Shown here: in pieces, positions 50,959 to 60,218 of the stretch | Position numbering within the stretch: the stretch's first letter is position 1 | How the letters are laid out: every line of letters starts with the position of its first letter | Origin: Pseudomonas silvicola | Lineage (GTDB): Bacteria > Pseudomonadota > Gammaproteobacteria > Pseudomonadales > Pseudomonadaceae | Direction of reading: 5' to 3' | DNA: 64,000 bases | NCBI RefSeq assembly: GCF_026651855.1 | Contig: NZ_CP093280.1 | Coordinates: forward strand, 1,466,001-1,530,000 | Program-made: the position numbers and the translations under genes | Notes under the pieces: model-generated | The model's input: only the letters and a program-made list of their open reading frames with translations | Database searches by the model: none | What the model was told of the DNA's origin: nothing

Positions 50959-52371
50959 TCAAAAGGCGTTTTTATGGATAAAGCCCTTGAACAGGGTCAA
51001 TGCGATGATTTTCAGGTCCAGCCACACAGACCAGTGTTCGATGTAGTCGAGGTCGAATTCGATGCGCTTCTGCATTTTGTCCAAGGTCGTGGTCTCCCCG
51101 CGCCATCCATTGACTTGCGCCCAGCCGGTAATGCCGGGCTTGACCTTATGCCGCAACATGTAGCAATTGACCTGCTTGCGGTACTGCTCGTTATGCGCCA
51201 CTGCATGGGGGCGCGGGCCGACGATGGACATGTCGCCACGCAGCACGTTGAAGAACTGGGGCAACTCGTCCAGCGATGTCCGCCGCAGAAATGCCCCGAA
51301 TGGGGTCACGCGACAGTCATTGCGACTGGCTTGACGGACTTCATGGCCATTTTCCTGGACCGTCATGCTGCGGAACTTCCAGACCATGATCGGTCGTCCA
51401 TCTAAACCATAGCGCGTCTGGCGGAAAAGCACGGGCCCGCGCGAGGTGATTTTGATGCCCAGGGCGATCAGCACCATGGGCAGGGCGATGACCATGAGGA
51501 TCAGGCTGCTGACGATCACGTCCTCGAAGCGTTTGACCAACTGGCTGGAGCCATCCATGGGGGTGTCGACCAGGCTGATGCTGGTCAGGCCGTTGATGCT
51601 CTCGCTGCGCGCATGCAGCAGGTCGAACATGAACACGTCAGGTATCAGGTACACCGAGGCGGTGGTGTCGCTCAGGCCCTTGACCAGGTTGCACAGCGAC
51701 GGCTCGCAGCTCATGGCCAGGGTGATATAGACCTTGTCGATGCGCCCGGCTCGGGCATCGAGCACCAGCTGGTCCAGGCCCCCCAGCACCGGCAGGCGCT
51801 TGCCTGGTTCGTCCAGGGCCATCTGTTGCGGCTCGTCATCGTAGAACCCCAGCAGGTTCAGGCCCATCCAGGGTGCGGCCGTGATCGAGTAGGCCAGCCG
51901 CTCGCCGATCTGCCCGGTGCCGACGATGGCCACCGTACGGGTATTGAAGCCCCGCCGGCGCAAGGCCTGCAACGTGCTGCGGATCAGCAGCCGGTAACCG
52001 CACAGCGCAAACAGCACCAGCGTGAACCAGGCCATGAGGCTGCGGTCGAGCACCACTTCAGAAGTATTGAAGCTGTAGTCGATCAGCAGCAGGCAGCAGA
52101 ACGTCAGGGCCCAGTAGTTGAAGACACGCAGCAGTTCACGTGTGACCCGCTCGCCGCGCCAGGAGCCGTACAGCTGGTGGTATTCGGCGAGCCAGTGGAA
52201 CACCAGCACGATCGCCATCAGCCGGCCCCAGGTGTCGCTGTTGTGCAGCGTGCCGGACATCCAGTTGAACCACAGGGTGCAAGCCACTATCAGGGCGATG
52301 TCCAATGCCCGGTGGGCCAGTGAAAGCGCCGATTGGTGGGCCTGCAGGATACCTTTCAACGGTCTTGCCAT
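50959..52371 (-). CDS. Undecaprenyl-phosphate sugar phosphotransferase, WcaJ-like
   Basis: A 470-residue polyprenol phosphate hexose-1-phosphate transferase. It has four N-terminal helices (residues about 20-135), a CoA-binding-like central domain (VAIVGTGQIGERLAY) and the catalytic C-terminal domain (KRFEDVIVSSLIL, LFRQTRYGLDGRPIMVWKFRSM, TSLDELPQFFNVLRGDMSIVGPRP, KPGITGWAQVNG). It should start each repeat unit by placing a sugar phosphate, probably glucose or galactose, on undecaprenyl phosphate. It is followed by the exporter gene in the same operon. Confidence 0.94.
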   Translation of the reverse strand: MARPLKGILQAHQSALSLAHRALDIALIVACTLWFNWMSGTLHNSDTWGRLMAIVLVFHWLAEYHQLYGSWRGERVTRELLRVFNYWALTFCCLLLIDYSFNTSEVVLDRSLMAWFTLVLFALCGYRLLIRSTLQALRRRGFNTRTVAIVGTGQIGERLAYSITAAPWMGLNLLGFYDDEPQQMALDEPGKRLPVLGGLDQLVLDARAGRIDKVYITLAMSCEPSLCNLVKGLSDTTASVYLIPDVFMFDLLHARSESINGLTSISLVDTPMDGSSQLVKRFEDVIVSSLILMVIALPMVLIALGIKITSRGPVLFRQTRYGLDGRPIMVWKFRSMTVQENGHEVRQASRNDCRVTPFGAFLRRTSLDELPQFFNVLRGDMSIVGPRPHAVAHNEQYRKQVNCYMLRHKVKPGITGWAQVNGWRGETTTLDKMQKRIEFDLDYIEHWSVWLDLKIIALTLFKGFIHKNAF

Positions 52372-52386
52372 AGCAATGCTCCCCGA

Positions 52387-53589
52387 TCACAAAGGTTTGG
52401 CGCCGACGGCCAATGACGGTGCCAGGCTCAGGCGTGGCGTGCTGGCCAGTTGGGGCACCGGCACGGGCGGGTGTTCCTGGTTCCAGCGGCTTTCCACGAA
52501 CTGGCGCATCTCGCGCTCGAAGCGCTGCTCGGAGAAGCGCTCGGCGTTTTCGCGACAGGCCTGGGGCGTGATGCGGTGGGCATTGCACTCGAACTCGCGC
52601 ACGCCCTCGATGATCGCGGCCACGCTTTGCTGGTGGTAGAACACCCCGGTGGGTTGCTCGTGGTCCAGCCCATGCACGGTTTCCAGGGTGCCACCGCGCC
52701 CGAAGGCAATCACGGGCGTACCGCAGGCCTGGGCCTCCACCGGGCTGATGCCGAAGTCTTCCTCGGCGGCGAAGACAAAACCCTTGGCGTTGCGCAGGTA
52801 TTCACGCAGGGCACTGAAGGGCTGGTAGCCCAGCAACGTGACGTTGGTGGCCCCCAGGGCCTGGCACTTCTCCATTTCGGGGCCGTCGCCGATCACGATC
52901 AGGTGCTTGTCCGGCATGGCCCGGAACGCCTCGACGATCATCGGCACACGCTTGTAGGGCACCATGCGCGAGGTGGTCAGGTAATACTCTTGCTTGATGG
53001 GCTGCAGGTCGAAACCGTGGGTATCCACCGGGGGGTAGATCACCGTGGAATGGCGTCGGTAAGCCTTGTCGATACGCCGGCCGATGAATTGCGAATTGGC
53101 GATGAACTCGTCCACCGCGGCTGCGGTGCGTTGGTCCCACATGCGCATGTAATGCAGGACCATGCGCGCTACCTTGCTCTTGAGGCCGTGCTTGAGCCCG
53201 GCTTCGTTCAGGTATTGATGTTGCAGGTCCCAGGCATAGCGGATAGGCGAGTGCACGTAGCTGATGTGCAACTGATCGGGGCCGGTGAGCACGCCCTTGG
53301 CCACGGCATGGCTGCTGGAAATGACCAGGTCGTAGCCCGAGAGGTCCAGCTGCTCGATGGCCAGGGGCATCAGCGGCAGGTACTGCTGGTAGCGGGTGCG
53401 GGCCTTGGGCAAGTGCTGGATGAAGGTGGTCTGGGCGTGCTTGCCGCCCAGGTGGGCGCGGTCTTCATCGCTGAGGAAGTCGATGACCGAGAACAGGTCG
53501 GCCTCGGGCCAGATCTTCAGCAGTGCCGAAAGCACGCGCTCGGCCCCTGCGTAAGTCACCAGCCAGTCATGGATGATTGCGATTTTCAT
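52387..53589 (-). CDS. Glycosyltransferase family 4 (WbaZ-like)
   Basis: A 400-residue GT-B glycosyltransferase. The N-terminal half has MKIAIIHDWLVTYAGAERVL, typical of mannosyltransferases of the WbaZ type. The C-terminal nucleotide-sugar site shows VIGDGPEMEKC and the EX7E-like FAAEEDFGISPVEAQACGTPVIAF. It probably adds a sugar (mannose by similarity) to the repeat unit on the cytoplasmic face. It lies between the other GT4 gene and the initiating transferase. The extra C-terminal 30 residues are Pro/Ser-rich. Confidence 0.9.
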   Translation of the reverse strand: MKIAIIHDWLVTYAGAERVLSALLKIWPEADLFSVIDFLSDEDRAHLGGKHAQTTFIQHLPKARTRYQQYLPLMPLAIEQLDLSGYDLVISSSHAVAKGVLTGPDQLHISYVHSPIRYAWDLQHQYLNEAGLKHGLKSKVARMVLHYMRMWDQRTAAAVDEFIANSQFIGRRIDKAYRRHSTVIYPPVDTHGFDLQPIKQEYYLTTSRMVPYKRVPMIVEAFRAMPDKHLIVIGDGPEMEKCQALGATNVTLLGYQPFSALREYLRNAKGFVFAAEEDFGISPVEAQACGTPVIAFGRGGTLETVHGLDHEQPTGVFYHQQSVAAIIEGVREFECNAHRITPQACRENAERFSEQRFEREMRQFVESRWNQEHPPVPVPQLASTPRLSLAPSLAVGAKPL

Positions 53590-53631
53590 AGTGCCACCAC
53601 GTGTTGTTATGGCGGGCGCTGGGCCCGGCGG

Positions 53632-54738
53632 TTATTTGGGGATGCTGGCATTGAACGGAAGTGTGGCGCGGCTGGGAGGCTGCTCGGCCAGCAGGGCGTC
53701 GATGCGGTCGCTGATCAGCCCCGCCGAGTGGTCCCAGTCGAAGCGCGAAACGTTGTGCAGCCCCAAGGTGCGCAACTGCTGGCGGATGCACTGGTTGGTC
53801 AGTGCCAGGTGCATGGCCTGGGTGATGTGCTCCACGTCCAGCGGGTCGAAGTACAGCGCGCTGGACTGCAGCACTTCAGGCATCGATGCGGCATTGGCGG
53901 CCAGCACCGGGCAGCCACAGGCCTGGGCTTCCAGGGGAGGGATGCCGAAGCCCTCGTACAGCGAGGGGAACACGAACGCGGCGGCGCCCTGGTATTGGGT
54001 GATCAGTTCCTGGTCGCTGAGGCGGCCCAGGAAACGGATACGGGTATCGCTGTTGGCCAGGTTTTCCAGGTGGGGGTCGGAGAAAATGGCATTGGCCGCC
54101 CCAACGATGCGCAGTTGCACCCGGCCATGGCCCTTGAGTTGCAGAAACCCCTGGATCATGCGCGCGAAGTTCTTGTGCGCGCTGGGCGACGATACCGCCA
54201 GCAGATAACCGCCACGCGGCTGCACTGGTGGGCCAGGCTGAAACTCTTCGCCTACGGCGTTGGGCACCACCATGATGCGGTCCTTGGGAAACCCGTAGTG
54301 GTCGCTGATTTCCGTGCGGGAGAACTCGCTGACCGTGATCAGGGTTTTCAGGTTGCGCAGCAGCAGCGGTGTCATCAGCTGGTAGCTGGTGCGAAAGGCC
54401 CAGGAGTAGCTTTCCGGGTGGCGCACGTAGGTAATGTCGTGGTGGGTCGCTATCTGGTTGCGGTACAGCAAGGGCCCGGTTCCGCCCAGGGAAAGCAGCA
54501 GCGGCGAGCCATGGCGATGCAGGTAACGGGGAAGGTCCAACTGTTCCCACAGGTGGCCACTGCGTTTGCCCACGGTCTGTACGTTCAGGCGCCGGGCGCT
54601 ATCGTGCATCTGGATACGGTCGGGGCAGACGAATACCAGGTCCGAGCGCCTTGCCTGCAATGCCAGGCTGATCTGCTCGGCGAAACGCTGCACGCCGCGC
54701 AATTCCTGGGTCAGAAAGCGAGCATTGATAACTACCAT
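53632..54738 (-). CDS. Glycosyltransferase family 4
   Basis: A 368-residue GT-B enzyme. Visible motifs are NARFLTQELRGVQRFAEQI at the N terminus, SPSAHKNFARMIQGF, and the C-terminal FPSLYEGFGIPPLEAQACGCPVLA (EX7E, nucleotide-sugar binding). The sugar specificity cannot be read. The ATG at 54738 is chosen because AAGGA lies 8 bp upstream. It follows the PslG-like hydrolase gene on the minus strand. Confidence 0.9.
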   Translation of the reverse strand: MVVINARFLTQELRGVQRFAEQISLALQARRSDLVFVCPDRIQMHDSARRLNVQTVGKRSGHLWEQLDLPRYLHRHGSPLLLSLGGTGPLLYRNQIATHHDITYVRHPESYSWAFRTSYQLMTPLLLRNLKTLITVSEFSRTEISDHYGFPKDRIMVVPNAVGEEFQPGPPVQPRGGYLLAVSSPSAHKNFARMIQGFLQLKGHGRVQLRIVGAANAIFSDPHLENLANSDTRIRFLGRLSDQELITQYQGAAAFVFPSLYEGFGIPPLEAQACGCPVLAANAASMPEVLQSSALYFDPLDVEHITQAMHLALTNQCIRQQLRTLGLHNVSRFDWDHSAGLISDRIDALLAEQPPSRATLPFNASIPK

Positions 54739-54769
54739 CGGTTCGTCCTTCAAGGCGTGGCCTTGCTGC

Positions 54770-56077
54770 TCAGCGGGTGAATAGCCAGCTGGCGTCGCCC
54801 AGGCTGATGATTCGGGGAAAATCGTCCAGGGTGATCACCGTGGTGCAGTGTTCTTCTTCGGCCTTGGGGCATTGCCATTGGCCGGTGGCGGTGCGGCCGC
54901 GTTCGGGGTGATGGGTGTCGACCATCTGTACTGGCCCCTGCTGGCGGCCGTTGGCCTCGATCTTCACCTGGCGGGGGTCGCCCACCGCCCAGGCCACCAG
55001 CACCTGCTCATCGCCCTTGGTGAAATTGAGCAGGTACAACTCGTCGGTTTGCAGGCTCTTCAGGCTGTCGTACTGGTACTGCGCCAGAAACGGCGCGATG
55101 GCCTTGAGCACCCGGTAGGCCGGCTTGGGCTCCAGGCCCGGCCTGAGCAGGCCGAAATGGTGTTCACGCTCGTCCGGGTCCACGCCGTCATCCACCAGGT
55201 CGTACCACCACATGCCCTTGATGTTGGGGCGTGTCTTGGCCAGGAAGTACGCCCTGGCCAGGAACTTGGCCTGCGTGGGCTCGTCCACCCCGCAGGTTTT
55301 TTCGCTCGAGGTGGGCCAGCTCATTTCCGTGAGGTACAGCGGTACCGGCTTTCCCGCCAGGCGCGTCAGGCGCTGGTCGATGCTGGACAGCCACTTGATC
55401 CAGCTCTCCGGTGTCTTGCCCTGTTTGCCGGCGCAGTGCACATAGGGGTGCAATGACAGGCCGTCGACCTGATCGGCCAGGCCGGCCTGGACCAGGCGGT
55501 CAGCGAAGCCCTTGTTCAGCCCGTCGCTGGTGATGGCACCGGCCAGCACCTTCGCCTTCGGATCGTTGCGTTGAATCTGCTGGCGGGTAAGTTTGACCAG
55601 ACTGGCATAGTCATCACTGACGGCCCGGTCGCCGGGCCCGGCCTGGTCCCATTCATTCCAGACCTCGTAGAAGTTGACCGTGCCGGCCAACGCCCGGGTC
55701 ACGAAATCCACGTAATTGGCAAAGGCGGTGCTGACCATGGACGAACGTGGCAGCGCGTTGTTGTCGTAGAACTGGTTGCCGTAATCGAGCACCACCACGT
55801 TGCCCAGCTTCCTGGCCTCGCGCGCCTCCTGGTAAGCGCTCCAGCTGGCAGGTACCTGCAGGATGCCCGGCTGCAGTTCCACGCGGGCCCAGTAGGCGTC
55901 TTCGCGCAAGGAGCCGATACCCGCTTCGCTGGCCAGCTGGAACTGGTGCGCAAGCTGCGGCGAACCATCCATCACATGGGTTGCGGTGCCGATGATGAAA
56001 GGTTCGTTGGCCGCCTGCGCGCCCGGAGTGAAGAAGCCCTGCAGCAGCACGGCCAGGCAAGGTAGCAGTTTGCGCAT
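54770..56077 (-). CDS. Secreted glycoside hydrolase, PslG-like (GH39 type)
   Basis: A 435-residue protein with a signal peptide (residues 1-22, ending GAQAA) and a TIM-barrel glycosidase domain. The acid/base Glu is in YEVWNEWDQ and the nucleophile Glu in LYLTEMSWPTS, both in clan GH-A positions; a small C-terminal beta domain follows. It resembles PslG, the periplasmic endoglycosidase of the Psl matrix polysaccharide locus, and may trim or release polymer in the periplasm. It starts 7 bp after the polymerase gene stop. The ATG at 56077 begins the signal peptide. Confidence 0.85.
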   Translation of the reverse strand: MRKLLPCLAVLLQGFFTPGAQAANEPFIIGTATHVMDGSPQLAHQFQLASEAGIGSLREDAYWARVELQPGILQVPASWSAYQEAREARKLGNVVVLDYGNQFYDNNALPRSSMVSTAFANYVDFVTRALAGTVNFYEVWNEWDQAGPGDRAVSDDYASLVKLTRQQIQRNDPKAKVLAGAITSDGLNKGFADRLVQAGLADQVDGLSLHPYVHCAGKQGKTPESWIKWLSSIDQRLTRLAGKPVPLYLTEMSWPTSSEKTCGVDEPTQAKFLARAYFLAKTRPNIKGMWWYDLVDDGVDPDEREHHFGLLRPGLEPKPAYRVLKAIAPFLAQYQYDSLKSLQTDELYLLNFTKGDEQVLVAWAVGDPRQVKIEANGRQQGPVQMVDTHHPERGRTATGQWQCPKAEEEHCTTVITLDDFPRIISLGDASWLFTR

Positions 56078-56084
56078 AGTCGTT

Positions 56085-57404
56085 TCACTGGGTTCGCAAG
56101 GGCGTGACGAACGCCGGGCTTCGGGGAATGGTTGCACGCAGGCTGACACTGTCGGTAAGCGGCATGGCCTTGCGCCTCAGCGCCACCGAGACAGCCAGGC
56201 CCAGGAACAGATCCGCGACCGAGACTTCCGGAATGTCGGTGGTCCAGCTGATCAGCGTCAGGCAGAAGCAGATGCACACCAGCGCCCTGGCCAGCCGAGT
56301 GGGTTTGTCGCGCAACAGGCTCATCAACGGCACCAGCAGGCAGTACACCGCCAGGCCTCCCAGGCCGAACGTGGCCCACAGGTACATGGCGCTGTTGTCG
56401 GCCACCATCGACACCGTGGCCGAGTACACGGGAAAGGCGGCGACGGTGCTGCCCACCATGCCGAAGCCGGCGCCCCACAGCTGCCAGCCTTGCACCCACT
56501 GGTTGTGGGCCAGGTTGGGCCAGGTGTAGATCAGCCGGTCATAGAACGACGACAGGAAACCGACCTGCGCCGCCGGGGTATTAGGGTCGAAGTCCATGGT
56601 CAGGCCAATGATCGGCAGGGCGATACCTATCGCCACCACGGTGGCGAACAGTACTCGGCAGGTCATGCGGTGGCGCAGCATGGGCATCAGCAGCAGTGTG
56701 CAGGCGTAGGCCACGGCAGTGGATTTGTTGGTGGTTATCCAGATGGCCGCCATGCTGACGCCGAACAGCGGCAGCAGAATCAGCCGTGAGCGGATGAAGG
56801 CGCTCAGGTACAGGCTGTAGAGCGCGAGGATCACCGCCAGGGTAGTGGACAGGCGGGTGAAACCGGCCAGCCGGTCGACACCGTCGGCACTCCACATCAG
56901 GTTACCTGCCACCTCGGTATCGCCCACGCTGTAGCTATAGCCCTTCCAGGGCACGGTGGTGTACTTGTCCAGCAGCACACCGCCCAGCGAGGCCAGCAGG
57001 CACAGTCCTACCACCAGGGCGAGCGTGCGCTTGCGGTGTTCCAGGTGGGTGCCGCAGACCATGCCGAACAGGAACGGGCCATACATGTACAGGGAGAACA
57101 GGATATTGCCCGGGCCTGCGCCATGCAGCATGCCCAGCGCCGAGGCGATGGTCAGCAACAGCATCAGGGTCCAGAACGCCCGGCCGCCCTTGAAGGTGAA
57201 CAGCTCCAGCGCGAACAGGCCCAGGCAGGCGATTTTCGCCGGGTACATCAATATCGACAGCCCCGCGTGGTCCAGGTAGTAGCGCAAGGCGCCGCCGAAG
57301 GTTTCGGTGACGATCAGGGCGATGGCGACCAGCAGGACGATCAGCGATTTGCTGAGGGCAATGCGCGGGCGTCTAGAGCGGCTCGGAGGCAGGCTGGGAT
57401 TCAT
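56085..57404 (-). CDS. Wzy-like polysaccharide polymerase / O-antigen ligase-family membrane protein
   Basis: A 439-residue protein with about eleven membrane helices and a large periplasmic loop (residues about 270-340, TWPNLAHNQWVQGWQLWGAGFGMVG), the pattern of Wzy polymerases and WaaL ligases. In a cluster with Wzx, Wzc and Wza, a polymerase role is more likely. The ATG at 57404 lies inside the end of the upstream glycosyltransferase gene (32-bp overlap). Sequence identity in this family is low, so the assignment rests on topology and context. Confidence 0.8.
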   Translation of the reverse strand: MNPSLPPSRSRRPRIALSKSLIVLLVAIALIVTETFGGALRYYLDHAGLSILMYPAKIACLGLFALELFTFKGGRAFWTLMLLLTIASALGMLHGAGPGNILFSLYMYGPFLFGMVCGTHLEHRKRTLALVVGLCLLASLGGVLLDKYTTVPWKGYSYSVGDTEVAGNLMWSADGVDRLAGFTRLSTTLAVILALYSLYLSAFIRSRLILLPLFGVSMAAIWITTNKSTAVAYACTLLLMPMLRHRMTCRVLFATVVAIGIALPIIGLTMDFDPNTPAAQVGFLSSFYDRLIYTWPNLAHNQWVQGWQLWGAGFGMVGSTVAAFPVYSATVSMVADNSAMYLWATFGLGGLAVYCLLVPLMSLLRDKPTRLARALVCICFCLTLISWTTDIPEVSVADLFLGLAVSVALRRKAMPLTDSVSLRATIPRSPAFVTPLRTQ

Positions 57405-58620
57405 GGAAGGTGCCCTTGTTCTGGTAAACCTGGAAAAACAGCTGTTGGTAGCCGTCAAGCATGCGGTCCATGTCCAGCAGCGGCGCTACGCTGGCCCGGG
57501 CCTGGGCGGCCAGTTGGCGGCGCAGTTCGGGCTGGCGGTACAGGCGCAGCATGGCCAGGGCCAGGGACTCCGGTTCATCGGGGTCGCACAACAGGCCGTT
57601 GATACCCTCGCGGATAATCTCCGGCAGGCCACCGCGGTGGCTGGCGATGACTGGCACCGAATGGGCGCAGGCCTCGACCGCGACCATGCCGAACGGCTCG
57701 TTCCACAGTGACGGCACCAGGGCTACGTCGATCTGGCGGTAAAAGCTTTCCGGCGACTGGTAGCCCACGAAATGGATGTTTTCGTCCGTCTCGGCCAACT
57801 GGCGAATATCGCGTTCGTAGTCCTGTTGGCCGCGCCCGGCAATCTGCAGCGTGGCGTTGAACGGCAGGCGCTTGAACTGTTCGATCATCCAACGCACGCC
57901 CTTGTGGTCCGACAGGGTGCCCAGGTAGCCAAACCTCAGTGGCTCGCTGTCTGCCAACCGACCCTGGAGGTGGGGGCGGTGCACTTCCTCGACCTTGGGG
58001 CTGGCGTTGTAGATGACATGGGCGCTGGCGTTGCGGAAGAATCGCGCATTCTGCAGGCGGTCGAGCAGAAAGTGGCTGACCCCCACCACTGCGTCCACCT
58101 GCGCCGAGCGTTCGGCGTGCCCCTGGCGCAGCGTGCTGCACAAGGTGCAGGGGCCGCCGCAGCACTGGCGCTTCTTGAACATCAGGCTGCCGGGGCACAG
58201 CAGGTACATGTCATGCAGCACTTGCACGATCGGCACCCCGGCCTTGGAAATTTCGTCCCAGACCGCCACGGACCATCCACCCAGGTTGTGGCACACCACC
58301 AGGCCGATGTTCTCCAGCCTCATGACCTGGCGCACGTAGGCGCGCATGCCCATGTTGTAGCGGTCGCGCACGTGCCAGCTCAGGCGCGCCAGGGCATTGG
58401 GCCGTTGGTCGCTGAAGTGCCAGTAGGTATTGAGCAGGCCGGCGCGGTAGACCTTCACACCCTTGACCTGGTCTTGCACCAGGCCTGGATCGGCACCGGT
58501 GGTCAATACACATACATTCATGCCGCGTTGGTGCAACCCTTCGACCGTGCGTTGCAGCACGATTTCAGCCCCACCGCCGATGTTCGGCGCGTACAGGCTG
58601 GAGAGGAACAGCACGTTCAT
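57373..58620 (-). CDS. Glycosyltransferase family 4
   Basis: A 415-residue GT-B enzyme. It starts MNVLFLSSLYAPNIGGGAE, has a Cys-rich insert (CCGGPCTLC, residues about 160-170) seen in some GT4 proteins, LRFGYLGTLSDHKG and the donor site LVPSLWNEPFGMVAVEACAHSVPVIAS. The ATG at 58620 overlaps the preceding GT2 gene as ATGA, which fixes it; the frame extends far upstream inside that gene. Acceptor and donor are unknown. Confidence 0.9.
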   Translation of the reverse strand: MNVLFLSSLYAPNIGGGAEIVLQRTVEGLHQRGMNVCVLTTGADPGLVQDQVKGVKVYRAGLLNTYWHFSDQRPNALARLSWHVRDRYNMGMRAYVRQVMRLENIGLVVCHNLGGWSVAVWDEISKAGVPIVQVLHDMYLLCPGSLMFKKRQCCGGPCTLCSTLRQGHAERSAQVDAVVGVSHFLLDRLQNARFFRNASAHVIYNASPKVEEVHRPHLQGRLADSEPLRFGYLGTLSDHKGVRWMIEQFKRLPFNATLQIAGRGQQDYERDIRQLAETDENIHFVGYQSPESFYRQIDVALVPSLWNEPFGMVAVEACAHSVPVIASHRGGLPEIIREGINGLLCDPDEPESLALAMLRLYRQPELRRQLAAQARASVAPLLDMDRMLDGYQQLFFQVYQNKGTFHESQPASEPL

Positions 58621-59618
58621 AGCGGAAACGACTTGTTGAGGCCCAACCGCCCGGACTCGCCGTCGGCGATGGCTTGCTGAAGCAGCGCCAGGCGCTGGTG
58701 CGTGCCGCGGCGCAGGGCCACCAGGCGCAACAGGGTCATGAACACGGCGCGGTTGAGGTGGTAGAGCCAGCCCCAACGCGCCCAGACGAACTTGTCGAAC
58801 CAGGCCTGGTTGCGGGCGGTGTAATAGGCGCGCATGTCGGAATCACCCATCAGGAAAGTCTCGTAGATGTTGTTGGTGCGGGCCTTGATGTTCCAGGAGT
58901 GCTCCAGGTCTTCGAGCAACGCGTCGGTGACCAGGAAAATGTGCCCGCCGCTGGCAGTGATACGCCGGGTGTATTCGGTATCGTCGGCGTACAGGACCAT
59001 GTCGGCGCGCGGGAGGCCGATGTTCTCGTACATGGCGCGGTGCCCGAGCAGCCCGCCATAGGTGGCGAACGGCAGTTTCACCAGGCTGTGATGCACGTCT
59101 TCGGCGTGTGGCTTGCCCCATGGGGTGCGGCGCCACACCTTGTAAGGCAGTTGGGCAATGTGAAAACCGAAGCAACTGGAACGGTGGGGGAACGCGTGGC
59201 GGCGCGGTACCCCAGCGGCAATGTCGGCCTGGTGGGTGGGGCGAAAACCCAGCACGGCCACCTGGGCACGGCCGAGCTTGCGTGCGCATTCGGCCAGGCG
59301 CTGGTGCAGTTGCTCCACGGCGCCAGGGGTAGGCGCGTTGTCATCGTCCATCAGCCAGATGTACTCGGCACCCGCTTCCAGCGCCGCGGCGATACCCACC
59401 GCATAACCGTTGGCCGACCCGGTGTTGGCCGGCAGGTCGATGACCTTCACTTGGGTGGGCCAGCGCTGCAGCAATTGACCAAGGTCCGAGCGCGAAGCGT
59501 TGCTGACCACGATCACCTGGCCGATGGCGGCGCAGGTCAGTGACCGCTCGATCAGCGCTTGCAGGTAGTGAAGGCGATCACCGTAGGTCAGGGTGACCAG
59601 GGTCGTGGTAGCGGGCAT
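58617..59618 (-). CDS. Glycosyltransferase family 2
   Basis: A 333-residue GT-A enzyme similar to GlfT/rhamnosyl- and galactofuranosyl-transferase-like proteins. It has TLVTLTYGDRLHYLQALIE, the metal-binding IWLMDDDNAPTP (DDD in place of the DxD) and a conserved WxxK-like HSWNIKART segment. It is cytoplasmic with no membrane helix. It overlaps the next gene by 4 bp and lies 39 bp from the antiterminator gene. Confidence 0.88.
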   Translation of the reverse strand: MPATTTLVTLTYGDRLHYLQALIERSLTCAAIGQVIVVSNASRSDLGQLLQRWPTQVKVIDLPANTGSANGYAVGIAAALEAGAEYIWLMDDDNAPTPGAVEQLHQRLAECARKLGRAQVAVLGFRPTHQADIAAGVPRRHAFPHRSSCFGFHIAQLPYKVWRRTPWGKPHAEDVHHSLVKLPFATYGGLLGHRAMYENIGLPRADMVLYADDTEYTRRITASGGHIFLVTDALLEDLEHSWNIKARTNNIYETFLMGDSDMRAYYTARNQAWFDKFVWARWGWLYHLNRAVFMTLLRLVALRRGTHQRLALLQQAIADGESGRLGLNKSFPL

Positions 59619-59656
59619 GGCAGTTTCCCCCTTTCTTGTTGTCGGGCCGTCGCGGC

Positions 59657-60160
59657 TCAGCAGGCTGGCAAGGCCATGCGCGACAGGCTGCTCTTGGGCA
59701 GGCTGATGCGTTGTTCACGTTGCAGCAGGTTGAGCAGGATCACCGCGCGCTCCTGGCCGTCATCGCTGAGGAAGATGGCCTGGATCTCGCTGCCACCGGT
59801 GCGCACCAGCACCGCTTCGCCCTGGTTGAAACAGGGCTGTGGCGCGGGTGTCGCCAGGCGCCGACGGATCTGGATGATCAGGCTGTCGGGCACCGGGCAA
59901 GGCGCGCCGCCGAAGGCGACGATGCGGCACACGCCACGGGTGGAGCGAATGGGGTACCAGCTTTCACCCTGCTCCAGGCGGATGAACAGGTAGCCTGGGA
60001 ACAGCTCTTCTTCAGCGGCCTTGCGCGGTTTGTCCAGCGCCGGTTTCAGCGGGCGAAAGCATTCGAAGTGCTGGCGCGCCAGGTGTTCCTCGGCGCGGGC
60101 TTCCTGGCGCGGCTTGGTCTGGATCAGGTACCAGTTGGAACTGTCATTCAGGTAGCTCAT
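59657..60160 (-). CDS. NusG-paralogue transcription antiterminator, RfaH-like
   Basis: A 167-residue protein with an N-terminal NGN domain (NWYLIQTKPRQEARAEEHLARQ, then FPGYLFIRL) and a C-terminal KOW-like domain (VLVRTGGSEIQAIFL). This is the layout of RfaH, which loads on RNA polymerase and suppresses termination in long polysaccharide operons. It is encoded within the operon that it probably serves, between wzc and the distal glycosyltransferases. Any ops loading site would be in the operon leader, outside the window; I saw no GGCGGTAGC inside. The ATG at 60160 is the domain start; the longer frame overlaps wzc. Confidence 0.88.
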   Translation of the reverse strand: MSYLNDSSNWYLIQTKPRQEARAEEHLARQHFECFRPLKPALDKPRKAAEEELFPGYLFIRLEQGESWYPIRSTRGVCRIVAFGGAPCPVPDSLIIQIRRRLATPAPQPCFNQGEAVLVRTGGSEIQAIFLSDDGQERAVILLNLLQREQRISLPKSSLSRMALPAC

Positions 60161-60180
60161 GGTCAGTGTCTCGCGTGCCG

Positions 60181-60198
60181 CCCCGGCTCCTGCCGGGG
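60181..60198 (-). promoter_or_regulatory. Hairpin with AGGA loop between wzc and the rfaH-like gene
   Basis: On the minus strand CCCCGGC - AGGA - GCCGGGG, 20 bp before the antiterminator ATG. No T-run follows, so it is not a normal terminator. A GGA in the loop of a stable stem is the form of RsmA/CsrA binding sites. Confidence 0.4.
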
Positions 60199-60218
60199 CA
60201 ATGGATCGGTGGCCCTGT

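Noticed and set aside
52450-54780. A 776-codon plus-strand frame opposite two glycosyltransferase genes
   Set aside because: It spans two genuine minus-strand genes and their spacer; its composition is that of an antisense frame.
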